Assembly (NCBI GenBank): GCA_026390075.1
Contig: JAPLGP010000029.1
Location: 26,692-90,691, forward strand
Source: Campylobacterales bacterium
GTDB taxonomy: Bacteria; Campylobacterota; Campylobacteria; Campylobacterales; Sulfurimonadaceae
Reading direction: 5' to 3'
DNA: 64,000 bases
In this document: positions 37,352 through 44,986 of the stretch, piece by piece
Layout: every line of letters begins with the position of its first letter
Position numbering within the stretch: the first letter of the stretch is position 1
The notes under the pieces: generated by a model
Seen by the model: only the letters and a program-made list of their open reading frames with translations
The model's database searches: none
Told to the model about the DNA's origin: nothing
Made by a program: the position numbers and the translations under genes

Positions 37352-37410
37352 AGATTGCTTCGTCGTCCCTCCTCGCAATGACCGTCATTGCGAACGAAGT
37401 GAAGCAATCT
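37352..37410. repeat. Palindromic interspersed repeat of the ATTGCGA type
   Basis: AGATTGCTTCGTCG opens the element and AAGTGAAGCAATCT closes it; the middle has CGCAATGAC facing GTCATTGCG. The 59-base element is an imperfect palindrome of the widespread class that often yields spurious peptides of the form HCEER or HCEEGRRSN. It lies between the flavoprotein and the TPR gene and could fold into a long hairpin in RNA. Only one copy is in this window. Confidence 0.75.
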
Positions 37411-37434
37411 AAAAAGAGAGTTTACTATCTCATT

Positions 37435-38274
37435 TTACCATTTATCATCGCTAGAATCAGACATATCATCGGAAGAGTTATCATCCCATGAAGAGTCGTC
37501 TTTTATTCCAAAATCGTTTCCTCCCATATCATCAGAAGAAGGATTGTTATTTACAAATGATTGATTATTCATATTTTCATGCGGGGCAGTTGTCGAACCA
37601 TCCATAAAATGATGCATCAATGCTTCTCCTGCGACAATACCAACTCCCGCAGCAGCTCCTGTTGCTAGACCTGTCATAATTCCGCTTCCCAAACCGCCAC
37701 TTTGTTGAGGATAAGGTTGTTGTGCAGCACCAAAACCTGGTTGTGGATTATTAGAATTATTTTGGTTAGGATATCCGCCAACACCATTATTGCCATTGTT
37801 TTGAGCAGGGTAAGTGCCTGTATTGCGTGTTGAAAAAGCTCGAATTGCTAACCAAATTAGTAAAATAGCACCCAATCCCAGAATCACCATCATCCATGGA
37901 AAAGGTTGACTACTTGAGTGAGCAGTTCCCATGGCAGTACTTTTATGAGCGGTTGAAGGATTGTCAAGAAGCTGTTTTAAACTCTCAACTGCTTGGGGTT
38001 TTGCAAACGGTAAACCAGGAGCAAGTTTTTCAGCTATTTTAAGTTCATTCTTAGCCTCAGATGCATGACCCTGACGCACAAGTATCTCTGCATCAACGAA
38101 ATGTGCTTTTGCACTTTCAGGATGTTCTTTTAATACTTGCACAGCCATTTGATGCGCACCATTAAGATCTCCAGATTCGACTGCTTGATAAATCTGGTGT
38201 ATTGTAGGAACATTATCAGCAAATGCTATGGTTCCAACTATTATTGAGAATGCTACTAATTTAAATAAAAACAT
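37435..38274 (-). CDS. Exported TPR protein with transmembrane helix and acidic tail
   Basis: This 279-residue protein has a signal peptide (MFLFKLVAFSIIVG, cleaved near FAD), two TPR-like repeats at about 20-100 (VESGDLNGAHQMAVQVLKEH), a single membrane helix at about 125-145, a Gly/Gln/Asn-rich linker with a GLATGAAAGVGIVAGEAL hydrophobic patch, and a disordered Asp/Ser tail ending DDKW. The start at 38274 has AAAGGAT seven bases upstream; an ORF start at 38337 is rejected. The function is unknown; the layout suggests an envelope adaptor. Confidence 0.82.
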   Translation of the reverse strand: MFLFKLVAFSIIVGTIAFADNVPTIHQIYQAVESGDLNGAHQMAVQVLKEHPESAKAHFVDAEILVRQGHASEAKNELKIAEKLAPGLPFAKPQAVESLKQLLDNPSTAHKSTAMGTAHSSSQPFPWMMVILGLGAILLIWLAIRAFSTRNTGTYPAQNNGNNGVGGYPNQNNSNNPQPGFGAAQQPYPQQSGGLGSGIMTGLATGAAAGVGIVAGEALMHHFMDGSTTAPHENMNNQSFVNNNPSSDDMGGNDFGIKDDSSWDDNSSDDMSDSSDDKW

Positions 38275-38419
38275 ATATATCCTTTGGATTACTCGAATTG
38301 TAATTTGTCTCGAATTATAGATAAAATATATTAACAAATGCGAAGATTTTTATCACACTTCGTTTCTTTATAATCTAAAATCTTCACGAAATCTTCATTT
38401 TTAAGTTATATAGTTTTGC

Positions 38420-38474
38420 AATGTAAAAAAGGAATTAGAATTGCTTGTTGTCTAGGTCTATTTTTTTTTACATT
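38420..38474. repeat. Inverted repeat in leader of the small Gln/Met-rich gene
   Basis: AATGTAAAAAA (38420-38430) pairs perfectly with TTTTTTACATT (38464-38474), with a 33-base loop. It ends about 12 bases before the AAGGAGG ribosome site of the 38500 gene. It may be an RNA structure affecting that gene or a terminator for leftward leader transcription. Confidence 0.35.
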
Positions 38475-38499
38475 TTAGATAAATTTCAAGGAGGTTATT

Positions 38500-38766
38500 A
38501 TGAATATCAATAGTATGACTCAGTCTAACAATTTAGCTCAAATGCAGAGCAGTTCAAGGGTTCAAAGTCAAAGTAGTGCGAGTGGTATGGCACCAGAATC
38601 AAAAAGTGCTTATATGGATAAAGCAGAGTTTAGCCAGATGGCTATGCAATTAGCACAAAATCAAAATGCAGATTCAAATCAGATGCCACCGATGCATAAA
38701 GCGTCAAATACAAATAATATGCAATCAATTTTGATGAAAAACATATTATCTGCTTATGGTAGCTAA
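38500..38766 (+). CDS. Small Gln/Met/Ser-rich protein of unknown function
   Basis: This 88-residue protein is unrecognised. It is low in complexity, rich in Gln, Met, Ser and Asn, without cysteine, signal peptide or membrane helix. A near-perfect ribosome site AAGGAGG eight bases before the ATG shows it is strongly translated. It precedes the ApbE-like gene by 14 bases. Its tail ILMKNILSAYGS may be a helix. Confidence 0.78.
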   Translation: MNINSMTQSNNLAQMQSSSRVQSQSSASGMAPESKSAYMDKAEFSQMAMQLAQNQNADSNQMPPMHKASNTNNMQSILMKNILSAYGS

Positions 38767-38780
38767 AAAGCGTAAAAGAG

Positions 38781-39608
38781 GTGTTTTTTTATAATTTTGA
38801 AGCTTTTACTTCTGTGTGTGAACTCCATATAGGGATTGCAGATAAAGCTCTCTCTGACACAGTAGCGCATGCGATTTATTTGAATGCAAAAAGATTAGAA
38901 AACGAATACAGCTTTTTTAAAACATCTTCACAACTCTATGCATTAAATCATAGAACAAAAAATAGACAAGTTGTGAGCGATGAGTTAGCTGGTCTCATGC
39001 AACTCTCACTCTTTTATAATAAACAAACAGATGGTGCTTTTGACATAGCAATTGCAGGAACACTCAAAGAGGCATCATTTGCATCATCGCTTCAAGAGTA
39101 CAATAAAAAAATAGCTACATTACTCCCATTTGCTTCCTCTTCACATCTAAAAATCAATGAAAATGAAGTTACATTTTCAAATAATTTTACAAAAATAGAT
39201 TTGGGTGGCTTAGTAAAAGAGTATGCCGTTGATGCGTCTATCCTCATGCTCAAAGAAGCTGGTATTTCATCTGCTTTGGTAAATTTTGGCGGTGATGTGG
39301 CGGCATGTGGAACGATTAACTCCTCTTTATGGTGTGTAGGAGTACAAAATCCAGATATACAAGAGCAAAATCTTTGTGAAGTTCCACTGGGCGAAAGTGC
39401 ACTCTGTACTTCAGGACATTCAAAGCGTTTTTATCAAATAGAAAAAGAGAAAAAATCTCATATTATTGCGACAAAACAAAAGTATTACTCTCAAATAAGT
39501 GTCATAGCACCAACTGCAACGGATGCTGGAGTTTGGAGTACTGCAATGCTAGTAAATCCAAATTTAACCCTTCCATCCCATGTAAAAATAGCTCACTCTG
39601 TTTTTTAA
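38781..39608 (+). CDS. ApbE-like FAD:protein FMN transferase
   Basis: ApbE proteins attach FMN covalently to Thr or Ser in partner flavoproteins. This 275-residue version starts at GTG 38781. It shows DLGGLVKEYAVD (family form DLGGIAKGYAVD), VNFGGDVA and the metal site TATDAGVWSTAM, with ALCTSGHSKR. It has no signal peptide or lipobox, although most ApbE proteins are exported, so it may act in the cytoplasm or be a degenerate member. The Gly to Glu change in the K-G-Y motif is notable. A dispersed word at 39302-39310 writes AACGT. Confidence 0.82.
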   Translation: MFFYNFEAFTSVCELHIGIADKALSDTVAHAIYLNAKRLENEYSFFKTSSQLYALNHRTKNRQVVSDELAGLMQLSLFYNKQTDGAFDIAIAGTLKEASFASSLQEYNKKIATLLPFASSSHLKINENEVTFSNNFTKIDLGGLVKEYAVDASILMLKEAGISSALVNFGGDVAACGTINSSLWCVGVQNPDIQEQNLCEVPLGESALCTSGHSKRFYQIEKEKKSHIIATKQKYYSQISVIAPTATDAGVWSTAMLVNPNLTLPSHVKIAHSVF

Positions 39609-39688
39609 TTTTTGCTATTTTTAAATCCTCCTCTTTACAATTCATAAATCATAGTATTATTCCAATAATTTTTTAAGTAGGTTTAGCG

Positions 39689-40339
39689 ATGCAAACAGAG
39701 TTCAGAGATAGAGAAAAATGCTACTCTTGTTATAGACCAAAAACTTCTTGCATGTGTGAACATGTCCATACCATAGACACGCAGACAAAATTTATCATAC
39801 TTATGCATCCAAAAGAGTTTAAAAAAGTAAAAAATGGAACGGGGCATTTGACGCATCTTTCCCTCAAAAATTCAGAACTTTTTATAGGAATTGATTTTAC
39901 AAACCATAAAGAGATGAATGAGATTATCGCTACACATGAGAGTTTTGTTTTGTATCCATCCAAAGATGCGATAAATTTAAGTGACACACATCCACATGCC
40001 GAACTATTTCCACATGCCAAAAAGATGGCAATTTTTATCATAGACTCAACTTGGGCATGTTCTTTGAAAATGTTGCGAGAGAGTAAAAATCTACAAGTTT
40101 TAAAACATCTCAGTTTTGAGAGTACAAAACTTTCACAGTTTAAGATAAAAGAACAACCCGCAGAATATTGTCTCTCAACCATAGAATCGACTTTAGAAGT
40201 GCTGGAACTTCTCAATGTTTGGCATGTGGAAAGCTTAGAAAAAAAAGACTTAGCGATGTTTTTAAATCCTTTTCATAAGATGATTGCGTATCAGTTGGAG
40301 TGTATAAAAAATTCATCCAGACAAGCTGTTAGATTTTAA
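39689..40339 (+). CDS. DTW-domain tRNA-uridine aminocarboxypropyltransferase
   Basis: This 216-residue protein belongs to the DTW (TapT/Tsr3-like) family, which adds an aminocarboxypropyl group from SAM to uridine in tRNA. The motif DSTW (IIDSTWACSLKMLRES) is clear, the N-terminal Cys cluster CYSCYRPKTSCMC binds zinc, and EYCLSTIESTLEVLELL is the second conserved block. Three exact dispersed-word copies (39992, 40010, 40221) write HPHAE, FPHAK and WHVES, two of them 18 bases apart in a variable loop. Confidence 0.88.
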   Translation: MQTEFRDREKCYSCYRPKTSCMCEHVHTIDTQTKFIILMHPKEFKKVKNGTGHLTHLSLKNSELFIGIDFTNHKEMNEIIATHESFVLYPSKDAINLSDTHPHAELFPHAKKMAIFIIDSTWACSLKMLRESKNLQVLKHLSFESTKLSQFKIKEQPAEYCLSTIESTLEVLELLNVWHVESLEKKDLAMFLNPFHKMIAYQLECIKNSSRQAVRF

Positions 40340-40347
40340 AATTTAGT

Positions 40348-40353
40348 TATAAT
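40348..40353 (+). promoter_or_regulatory. -10 element of the carbonic anhydrase gene
   Basis: TATAAT lies 32 bases before the ATG at 40385. It makes the carbonic anhydrase gene a separate unit ending at the hairpin at 41148-41176. Confidence 0.5.
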
Positions 40354-40384
40354 CCTAGCTTAAATTTAGTACAAAGGTTTATGA

Positions 40385-41143
40385 ATGAAATTAGGAAAAA
40401 TAATAGTTAGTGGCTTTGTAGCGACTTTTTTGAGTGTCACACTTTTAGCAGATGGACATGGAACGCACTGGGGTTATACAGGGCATGAGGGTGCAGAAAA
40501 CTGGGGTGATTTGTCTCCTGAATACAGCATGTGCAAACTAGGGAAAGCGCAAACGCCAATCAACATAGAAAAAAAAGTTCTTGCATGTACAAATGATTTA
40601 CAAAAAATAAATTTTAATTATATTACAGCTTCGTCAGAGGTTATTAACAACGGTCATACGATACAAGTAAACATAGAAGATGGCAGTAGCATAGAAATTG
40701 ATGGTATCAAGTTTACTTTAAAACAATTGCATTTTCACACACCGAGTGAAAACCAAATAGAAGGTAAAAATTTTCCACTTGAAGCACATCTTGTTCATGC
40801 TTCAAAAGATGGTGCATTAGCGGTTATAGCTTTAATGTTTGAAAATGGAGCAGAAAATCCACTCATTAAAAAAGTGTGGGAAGCAATGCCTTATGAAGTT
40901 GATAAAAAAACTCCATTAGTACTCTCAGCTAAAGATATTAATGCATTCTTACCAGAAAAAAGGGAATATTACAGATTTGATGGTTCATTAACAACTCCCC
41001 CGTGTAGTGAGGGTGTGAGATGGTTTGTTCTTAAAAAGTATGCAACTATTTCACCAGCACAAGTTGAAGAGTTTTTACATACGGTTCATCATGAAAATAA
41101 CAGACCAATCCAGCCAATAAATGCTAGAAAAGTAATGAATTAG
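40385..41143 (+). CDS. Periplasmic alpha-carbonic anhydrase
   Basis: This enzyme interconverts CO2 and bicarbonate in the periplasm. A signal peptide covers about 1-22 (ending LLADG). The mature protein shows WGYTGHEGAENWGDL, the zinc histidines in LHFHTPSEN and EAHLVH, and SLTTPPCSEGVRWFVL near the C-terminus, all hallmarks of the alpha class. At 252 residues it is standard for bacteria. It may help carbon uptake or pH control in a CO2-fixing organism. Confidence 0.96.
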   Translation: MKLGKIIVSGFVATFLSVTLLADGHGTHWGYTGHEGAENWGDLSPEYSMCKLGKAQTPINIEKKVLACTNDLQKINFNYITASSEVINNGHTIQVNIEDGSSIEIDGIKFTLKQLHFHTPSENQIEGKNFPLEAHLVHASKDGALAVIALMFENGAENPLIKKVWEAMPYEVDKKTPLVLSAKDINAFLPEKREYYRFDGSLTTPPCSEGVRWFVLKKYATISPAQVEEFLHTVHHENNRPIQPINARKVMN

Positions 41144-41147
41144 CGAG

Positions 41148-41176
41148 ATGCGTTTATAGTTTTTCTATAAACGCAT
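41148..41176. terminator. Perfect 12-bp hairpin after the carbonic anhydrase gene
   Basis: ATGCGTTTATAG (41148-41159) and CTATAAACGCAT (41165-41176) form a perfect stem with a TTTTT loop, five bases after the stop. The genes on either side converge, so it likely stops both transcripts. A T-rich tract follows only partly. Confidence 0.65.
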
Positions 41177-41188
41177 TACTTCTAAGTA

Positions 41189-41524
41189 TTACTTATTCGC
41201 TATAGATTTAGCCCAACTTTGTGTTAGTTCATGGAGTTGTTCGTTGGGAACTTCCAAAAAGTCTATCATAAATGAATTTTCTAGTTCACTCACTCCTATG
41301 CTTCTTGGACGAACTGCCAATACTTTAGTCGTAGGAATTTGTTTTCCAAAACAAAAGATTAAGTTTTTTGCATCTTTTATTTCAGGATTTATAACTCCAT
41401 CTGGCATGGAAGAGGTATGTTCGTAGTGGTCAAAAATAGCTATATAAGTCGCTATTGGATGTGTGTCAATTAAATCTTTTAAATAACCAATAATCCTATT
41501 TTTTGCCTTTAGTGTTATTTGGAA
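41189..41524 (-). pseudogene. N-terminally truncated small protein, possibly DUF6858 family
   Basis: The frame runs without a stop from the yggS stop codon to 41189, giving 111 codons, but has no good start: the first ATG is at 41407, in the middle of the conserved part. The upstream part (YLKDLIDTHPIATYIAIFDHY) and the later part (AKNLIFCFGKQIP, LAVRPRSIGVSELENSF) look like one intact domain. I think it matches a small uncharacterised cytoplasmic family (DUF6858) of about 130 residues, with roughly the first 20 missing. It lies in the same frame as yggS, right after its stop. It may be a decayed gene or one starting at a non-standard codon. Confidence 0.55.
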
Positions 41525-42199
41525 TTATTTATTAAACATTATAGAGCCAAGTCTTATCATATTTGAGCCACATTCGATGGCTAGTTCAAAATCTCCGCTC
41601 ATTCCCATAGAACAAATTGTTGCCCCGTCGCATTGTTTATAAATAGCGTAAGTTGTCTCAAAACTTTTTTTGATTATCCCTTTATCTTCGCTGTGTGCAC
41701 CGATGCTCATAACACCTTTGAGATTTATATTTGGGCACTCTTTTTTGATTTGTTCGTAAGTTCCACATGCCAACTCTGGCATAACTCCGTGCTTAGACTC
41801 TTCTTTTGCGGAGTTTATTTGCAGAAGTGCATCTAAAGTCATATTTCTAGCTTCAAGCTTTTTTTGAAGTTCTTGTGCCAACTCGAGTGAATCAAGCGCA
41901 TGAAAGAGAGTAGGGTGTATGTCGAGTAAATTATTGATTTTGTTTTTTTGCAGATTTCCTACAAAGTGCCATTCAAGCGGCAAATCTTCAAGCTCATGTG
42001 CTTTGGTTTTTAAATCTTGAACCTTGTTCTCGCCATACGCTCTTTGTCCAATTTCATAAAGTTTTTTTATCTCATCCGAGGTTGAATATTTGCTAATGGC
42101 TACGATTTTAACGATGTGATGGGGGCTTACTTTGAGCCTTGCATTCTCAACTCTTCGTATGACATTATCTATATATATTTTGTACTCTATCGTGTTCAT
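41525..42199 (-). CDS. PLP homeostasis protein, YggS family
   Basis: YggS/PROSC proteins bind pyridoxal phosphate and help keep its level safe. This 224-residue barrel has the PLP lysine in IVAISKYST (about 29-37), GENKVQDL, EWHFVGNLQKNKIN and the C-terminal SMGMSGDFELAIECGSNMIRLGS, all typical. It lies downstream of rseP by three bases. One dispersed-word copy at 41763-41771 writes ACGT. Confidence 0.93.
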   Translation of the reverse strand: MNTIEYKIYIDNVIRRVENARLKVSPHHIVKIVAISKYSTSDEIKKLYEIGQRAYGENKVQDLKTKAHELEDLPLEWHFVGNLQKNKINNLLDIHPTLFHALDSLELAQELQKKLEARNMTLDALLQINSAKEESKHGVMPELACGTYEQIKKECPNINLKGVMSIGAHSEDKGIIKKSFETTYAIYKQCDGATICSMGMSGDFELAIECGSNMIRLGSIMFNK

Positions 42200-42202
42200 T
42201 TT

Positions 42203-43255
42203 TTAGCCTATTAGTCTATTTATATCGTTGAAAAGCCCAAGTCCCATGAGTGAAAAAAGCAGAACCCATCCAGCGATTGTGAGCTTCATGATGACAGCTT
42301 GGCTAGGTGCGCGTCTTGAGATAAACTCATAGAAGTTAAACATAATATGTCCACCATCAAGTGCAGGAATAGGAAGCAGATTTAAAACGCCTAAGTTCAC
42401 AGAAATGAGTGCTGCAAAAAACAAAACACTCATCCAGCCCGCATCTGTAGCATCGGATGTAAGTTTTACAATGCTGATTACACCGCCAAGTTCTTTTGCA
42501 GGAACTTCCCCAATGATGAGCTTACGCAGACCATTAAATATAAGTGTCGAGGCAAAAACTGTCTGCTCTGAGGCATAAGCAAAAGTTTCACTTAAACCTA
42601 ATTCGAGTTTGTGTGAAACCCCAGCACTTCCAATGCCTATCATTTTTTTCTGAACTACTTCGTTGTACATATTTGTAGCTTCTCGATAGCTTGGAGTGAG
42701 AGTTAAAAATTTGATAAGTCCATCTCTGTGTACTTCTATGTACAAAGAGTTGTCAGATTTTTCGATGATGTCCGCCATCTCTTTCCACGATGAAATCTCT
42801 TTGCCATTGATTGCTTTGATAGTATCGTTTGTTTGAAGTCCTGCAATTTTTGCGGGTGAATTATCAACAACTTTTCCTATGACAGGAGATAAAACACTAG
42901 GACCTCCAAGTGCTATCGCAAAATACAAAACAAAAGCTAACGCAAAATTTGCAAGAGGACCAGCTAGGAGTATAAATATTTTTTGCAAAGGAGTTTTAAC
43001 TGTGTAGCTATCAGCATCTAAGCTTATATTTGTTGGGTCGCTATCATCTTGACCTTTCATTTTTACATAACCGCCAAGAGGTATCGCCGAGATGCTCCAC
43101 TGTGTTCCCCATTTGTCAAAGGAGAAGAGTTTTTTTCCAAAACCGATACTAAAAACTTCAACAAAAACACCCATAGATCTTGCTGCAAGGTAATGACCTA
43201 ACTCGTGAAAAAAGATAAGGGCTGAGAGAACTAAAAGAGAAACCAACCAACTCAT
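42203..43255 (-). CDS. rseP: RIP site-2 metalloprotease RseP
   Basis: This inner-membrane zinc protease of 350 residues cuts membrane-embedded substrates such as anti-sigma factors or signal peptides. HELGH is near residue 18 in FFHELGHYLAARSM, one PDZ domain is at about 120-200, and the second zinc site LNLLPIPALDGGH lies near 300. Its ATG overlaps the pgsA stop by four bases. No anti-sigma factor is nearby. Confidence 0.95.
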   Translation of the reverse strand: MSWLVSLLVLSALIFFHELGHYLAARSMGVFVEVFSIGFGKKLFSFDKWGTQWSISAIPLGGYVKMKGQDDSDPTNISLDADSYTVKTPLQKIFILLAGPLANFALAFVLYFAIALGGPSVLSPVIGKVVDNSPAKIAGLQTNDTIKAINGKEISSWKEMADIIEKSDNSLYIEVHRDGLIKFLTLTPSYREATNMYNEVVQKKMIGIGSAGVSHKLELGLSETFAYASEQTVFASTLIFNGLRKLIIGEVPAKELGGVISIVKLTSDATDAGWMSVLFFAALISVNLGVLNLLPIPALDGGHIMFNFYEFISRRAPSQAVIMKLTIAGWVLLFSLMGLGLFNDINRLIG

Positions 43256-43806
43256 GAATTATTATCCTTTGAAAGTGCAGTTTTAAAGCCATAAAGATAC
43301 TCTAAACCTGAATAAACCGTGAGGGCAACAGCAAACCAAAGAAGCTCACTTGCAAATGCCCAGTGCATAAGTAAAAAACCAATAGCTATCATTTGTACGA
43401 CTGTTTTTACTTTTCCAGCTAAAGAAGCTTTGACGCTAATGCCTTCACTTATAGCAATCGTTCGTATTCCCGTTATAAAAAGCTCACGAACAATGATGAT
43501 GTAAATAGCCCATGCACTAGCTTCGCCAATCATCATAAGCCCTAAAAATGCAGCAAGTGTAAGCATTTTATCTGCCAAAGGGTCTAAAATAGCTCCAAGC
43601 ATAGTGGATTGATTCCACTCTCTCGCGATGTAACCGTCGAAAAAGTCTGTTGCACTTGCGAGAACAAATAAAAGTGAAGCAGTATAATAATTCCAGCTTA
43701 TGTGGTAGCCGTTGTCAGTAAAAAATTGCGGGTTTAATATAATCCAAAACATAAGTGGTGCTAAAAGTATTCGAAGGGATGCTAAGGCATTTGGGAGATT
43801 TAACAA
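43252..43806 (-). CDS. pgsA: CDP-diacylglycerol--glycerol-3-phosphate 3-phosphatidyltransferase
   Basis: PgsA makes phosphatidylglycerol phosphate in the membrane. The CDP-alcohol phosphotransferase motif DFFDGYIAREWNQSTMLGAILDPLADK is present with its aspartates, in a 184-residue multi-helix protein. It is followed by rseP with a four-base overlap. In the phylum this pair is commonly adjacent. Confidence 0.95.
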   Translation of the reverse strand: MLNLPNALASLRILLAPLMFWIILNPQFFTDNGYHISWNYYTASLLFVLASATDFFDGYIAREWNQSTMLGAILDPLADKMLTLAAFLGLMMIGEASAWAIYIIIVRELFITGIRTIAISEGISVKASLAGKVKTVVQMIAIGFLLMHWAFASELLWFAVALTVYSGLEYLYGFKTALSKDNNS

Positions 43807-43953
43807 ATGTATCCTTGTTGTTATTTTGCTGTGATTTTAGCTTTTTATTACTTATTTAGACTTTAGACTATTTTTCTTGTTCTAATTGACAAATATCAAG
43901 TTAAATTTCAGATTATCAATATACAATTAGCAATCAATTTTAGGAGATGTAAA

Positions 43954-44235
43954 ATGAAAAAAATAGTTGTATTATTCGCGGTTTTAGGTTTAAGTTCTGT
44001 ATTAATGGCAGATGCGTTTGCAAAATGTGCTGGTTGTCATGGTGCTGCAGGTGAAAAAGCTGCACTTGGTAAAAGTAAAGTAATCGCTGATATGAGTAAA
44101 GCAGATATCGCGGCAGCAATTAAAGGGTACAAAGATGGAAGTTACGGTGGACCTATGAAAGGCTTAATGGTAGCTCAAGTTAAAGATTTAACTGATGCTG
44201 ATGTAGCTGAAATTACTGGTAAAATCGGTAAATAA
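43954..44235 (+). CDS. Small periplasmic c-type cytochrome (c553-like)
   Basis: This 93-residue protein has a signal peptide (about 1-20, ending LMADAF) and one heme site KCAGCHG right after it, with an axial methionine candidate in GGPMKGLM. It is a mobile electron carrier of the c553 class, serving terminal oxidases or denitrification. GGAGAT-like ribosome site precedes the ATG. A hairpin terminator follows. Confidence 0.94.
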   Translation: MKKIVVLFAVLGLSSVLMADAFAKCAGCHGAAGEKAALGKSKVIADMSKADIAAAIKGYKDGSYGGPMKGLMVAQVKDLTDADVAEITGKIGK

Positions 44236-44247
44236 TTTCTTCCTCAT

Positions 44248-44268
44248 TTCCCAAGTTTTACTTGGGAA
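44248..44268 (+). terminator. Hairpin after the cytochrome c gene
   Basis: TTCCCAAG (44248-44255) and CTTGGGAA (44261-44268) enclose TTTTA, followed by TGTTTCC. It lies 13 bases after the stop and ends that short transcript. Confidence 0.6.
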
Positions 44269-44313
44269 TGTTTCCTCGTAACCTAACAACTTCAACAAAA
44301 AAAAGAGTTTAAA

Positions 44314-44946
44314 ATGACACATATTTGTCCACTTTGCGGTACTATTGGACATGCCTATTTTCAAGATAAAACTGCAAAGTATTACCATTGTGAAAATTGC
44401 TATGGCATATTTGAAGATGAAAATGATAGACCAAGCCATGAAGCAGAAAAATCACGCTATGAAATTCATACGAATGATGTAGAAGATAAAAGTTATCAAA
44501 GATTTGTCTCACCAATCACTAAAACTATTATAAAAGATTTTACTCCAAAGAGTTGTGGACTTGATTTTGGTGCTGGAGCAGGACCAATCGTTTCTAAAGT
44601 ACTGCAAGATAATGGTTTCTCAGTTGCTCAATATGATCCCTATTTTCATAACCACCTAGAGTTATTGGAAAAAAAATATGACTATATAGCTTGTTGTGAA
44701 GTGATAGAACATTTTTATAATCCAAATAAAGAGTTTAAACTCCTCAAATCCTTGCTAAAGCCAAATGCAAAATTATACTGCATGACAAATATATATAATG
44801 AAGATACCAATTTTGCTTCGTGGTACTATAAAAATGATCCAACGCATGTCTTTTTTTACCATAAGAAAACATTTGAGTGGATTAAAAAAGAGTTTGGTTT
44901 TTTAGATGTGAAAGTAGAAAAAGCGCTTATTATTTTTAGCGTTTAA
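44314..44946 (+). CDS. Class I SAM-dependent methyltransferase with N-terminal zinc ribbon
   Basis: This 210-residue protein starts with a zinc ribbon, CPLCG and CENCYG (residues about 5-33), then a Rossmann methyltransferase: LDFGAGAGPIVS is motif I and DYIACCEVIEHF motif IV region. The substrate is unknown; the ribbon suggests an RNA, protein or glycan target. It follows the cytochrome gene after a terminator and precedes a paired dispersed word. Confidence 0.85.
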   Translation: MTHICPLCGTIGHAYFQDKTAKYYHCENCYGIFEDENDRPSHEAEKSRYEIHTNDVEDKSYQRFVSPITKTIIKDFTPKSCGLDFGAGAGPIVSKVLQDNGFSVAQYDPYFHNHLELLEKKYDYIACCEVIEHFYNPNKEFKLLKSLLKPNAKLYCMTNIYNEDTNFASWYYKNDPTHVFFYHKKTFEWIKKEFGFLDVKVEKALIIFSV

Positions 44947-44949
44947 TTT

Positions 44950-44980
44950 CCACATGCCATGTCAAAGTTGTGGCATGTGG
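44950..44980. terminator. Inverted pair of the dispersed word between convergent genes
   Basis: TTTCCACATGCCA and TGGCATGTGGAAA form a 13-bp perfect inverted repeat with an 11-base loop that also holds ATGTCAAAGTT. It lies three bases after the methyltransferase stop and before the convergent periplasmic-protein stop. The loop can extend pairing, making this the longest such stem in the window. Confidence 0.65.
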
Positions 44981-44986
44981 AAATAG

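Noticed and set aside
37297..37407. N-terminal extension of the flavoprotein with VRNDGHCEEGRRSN
   Set aside because: These residues are translated from the palindromic repeat. The FAD fold starts at GTG 37296, so the extension is spurious.
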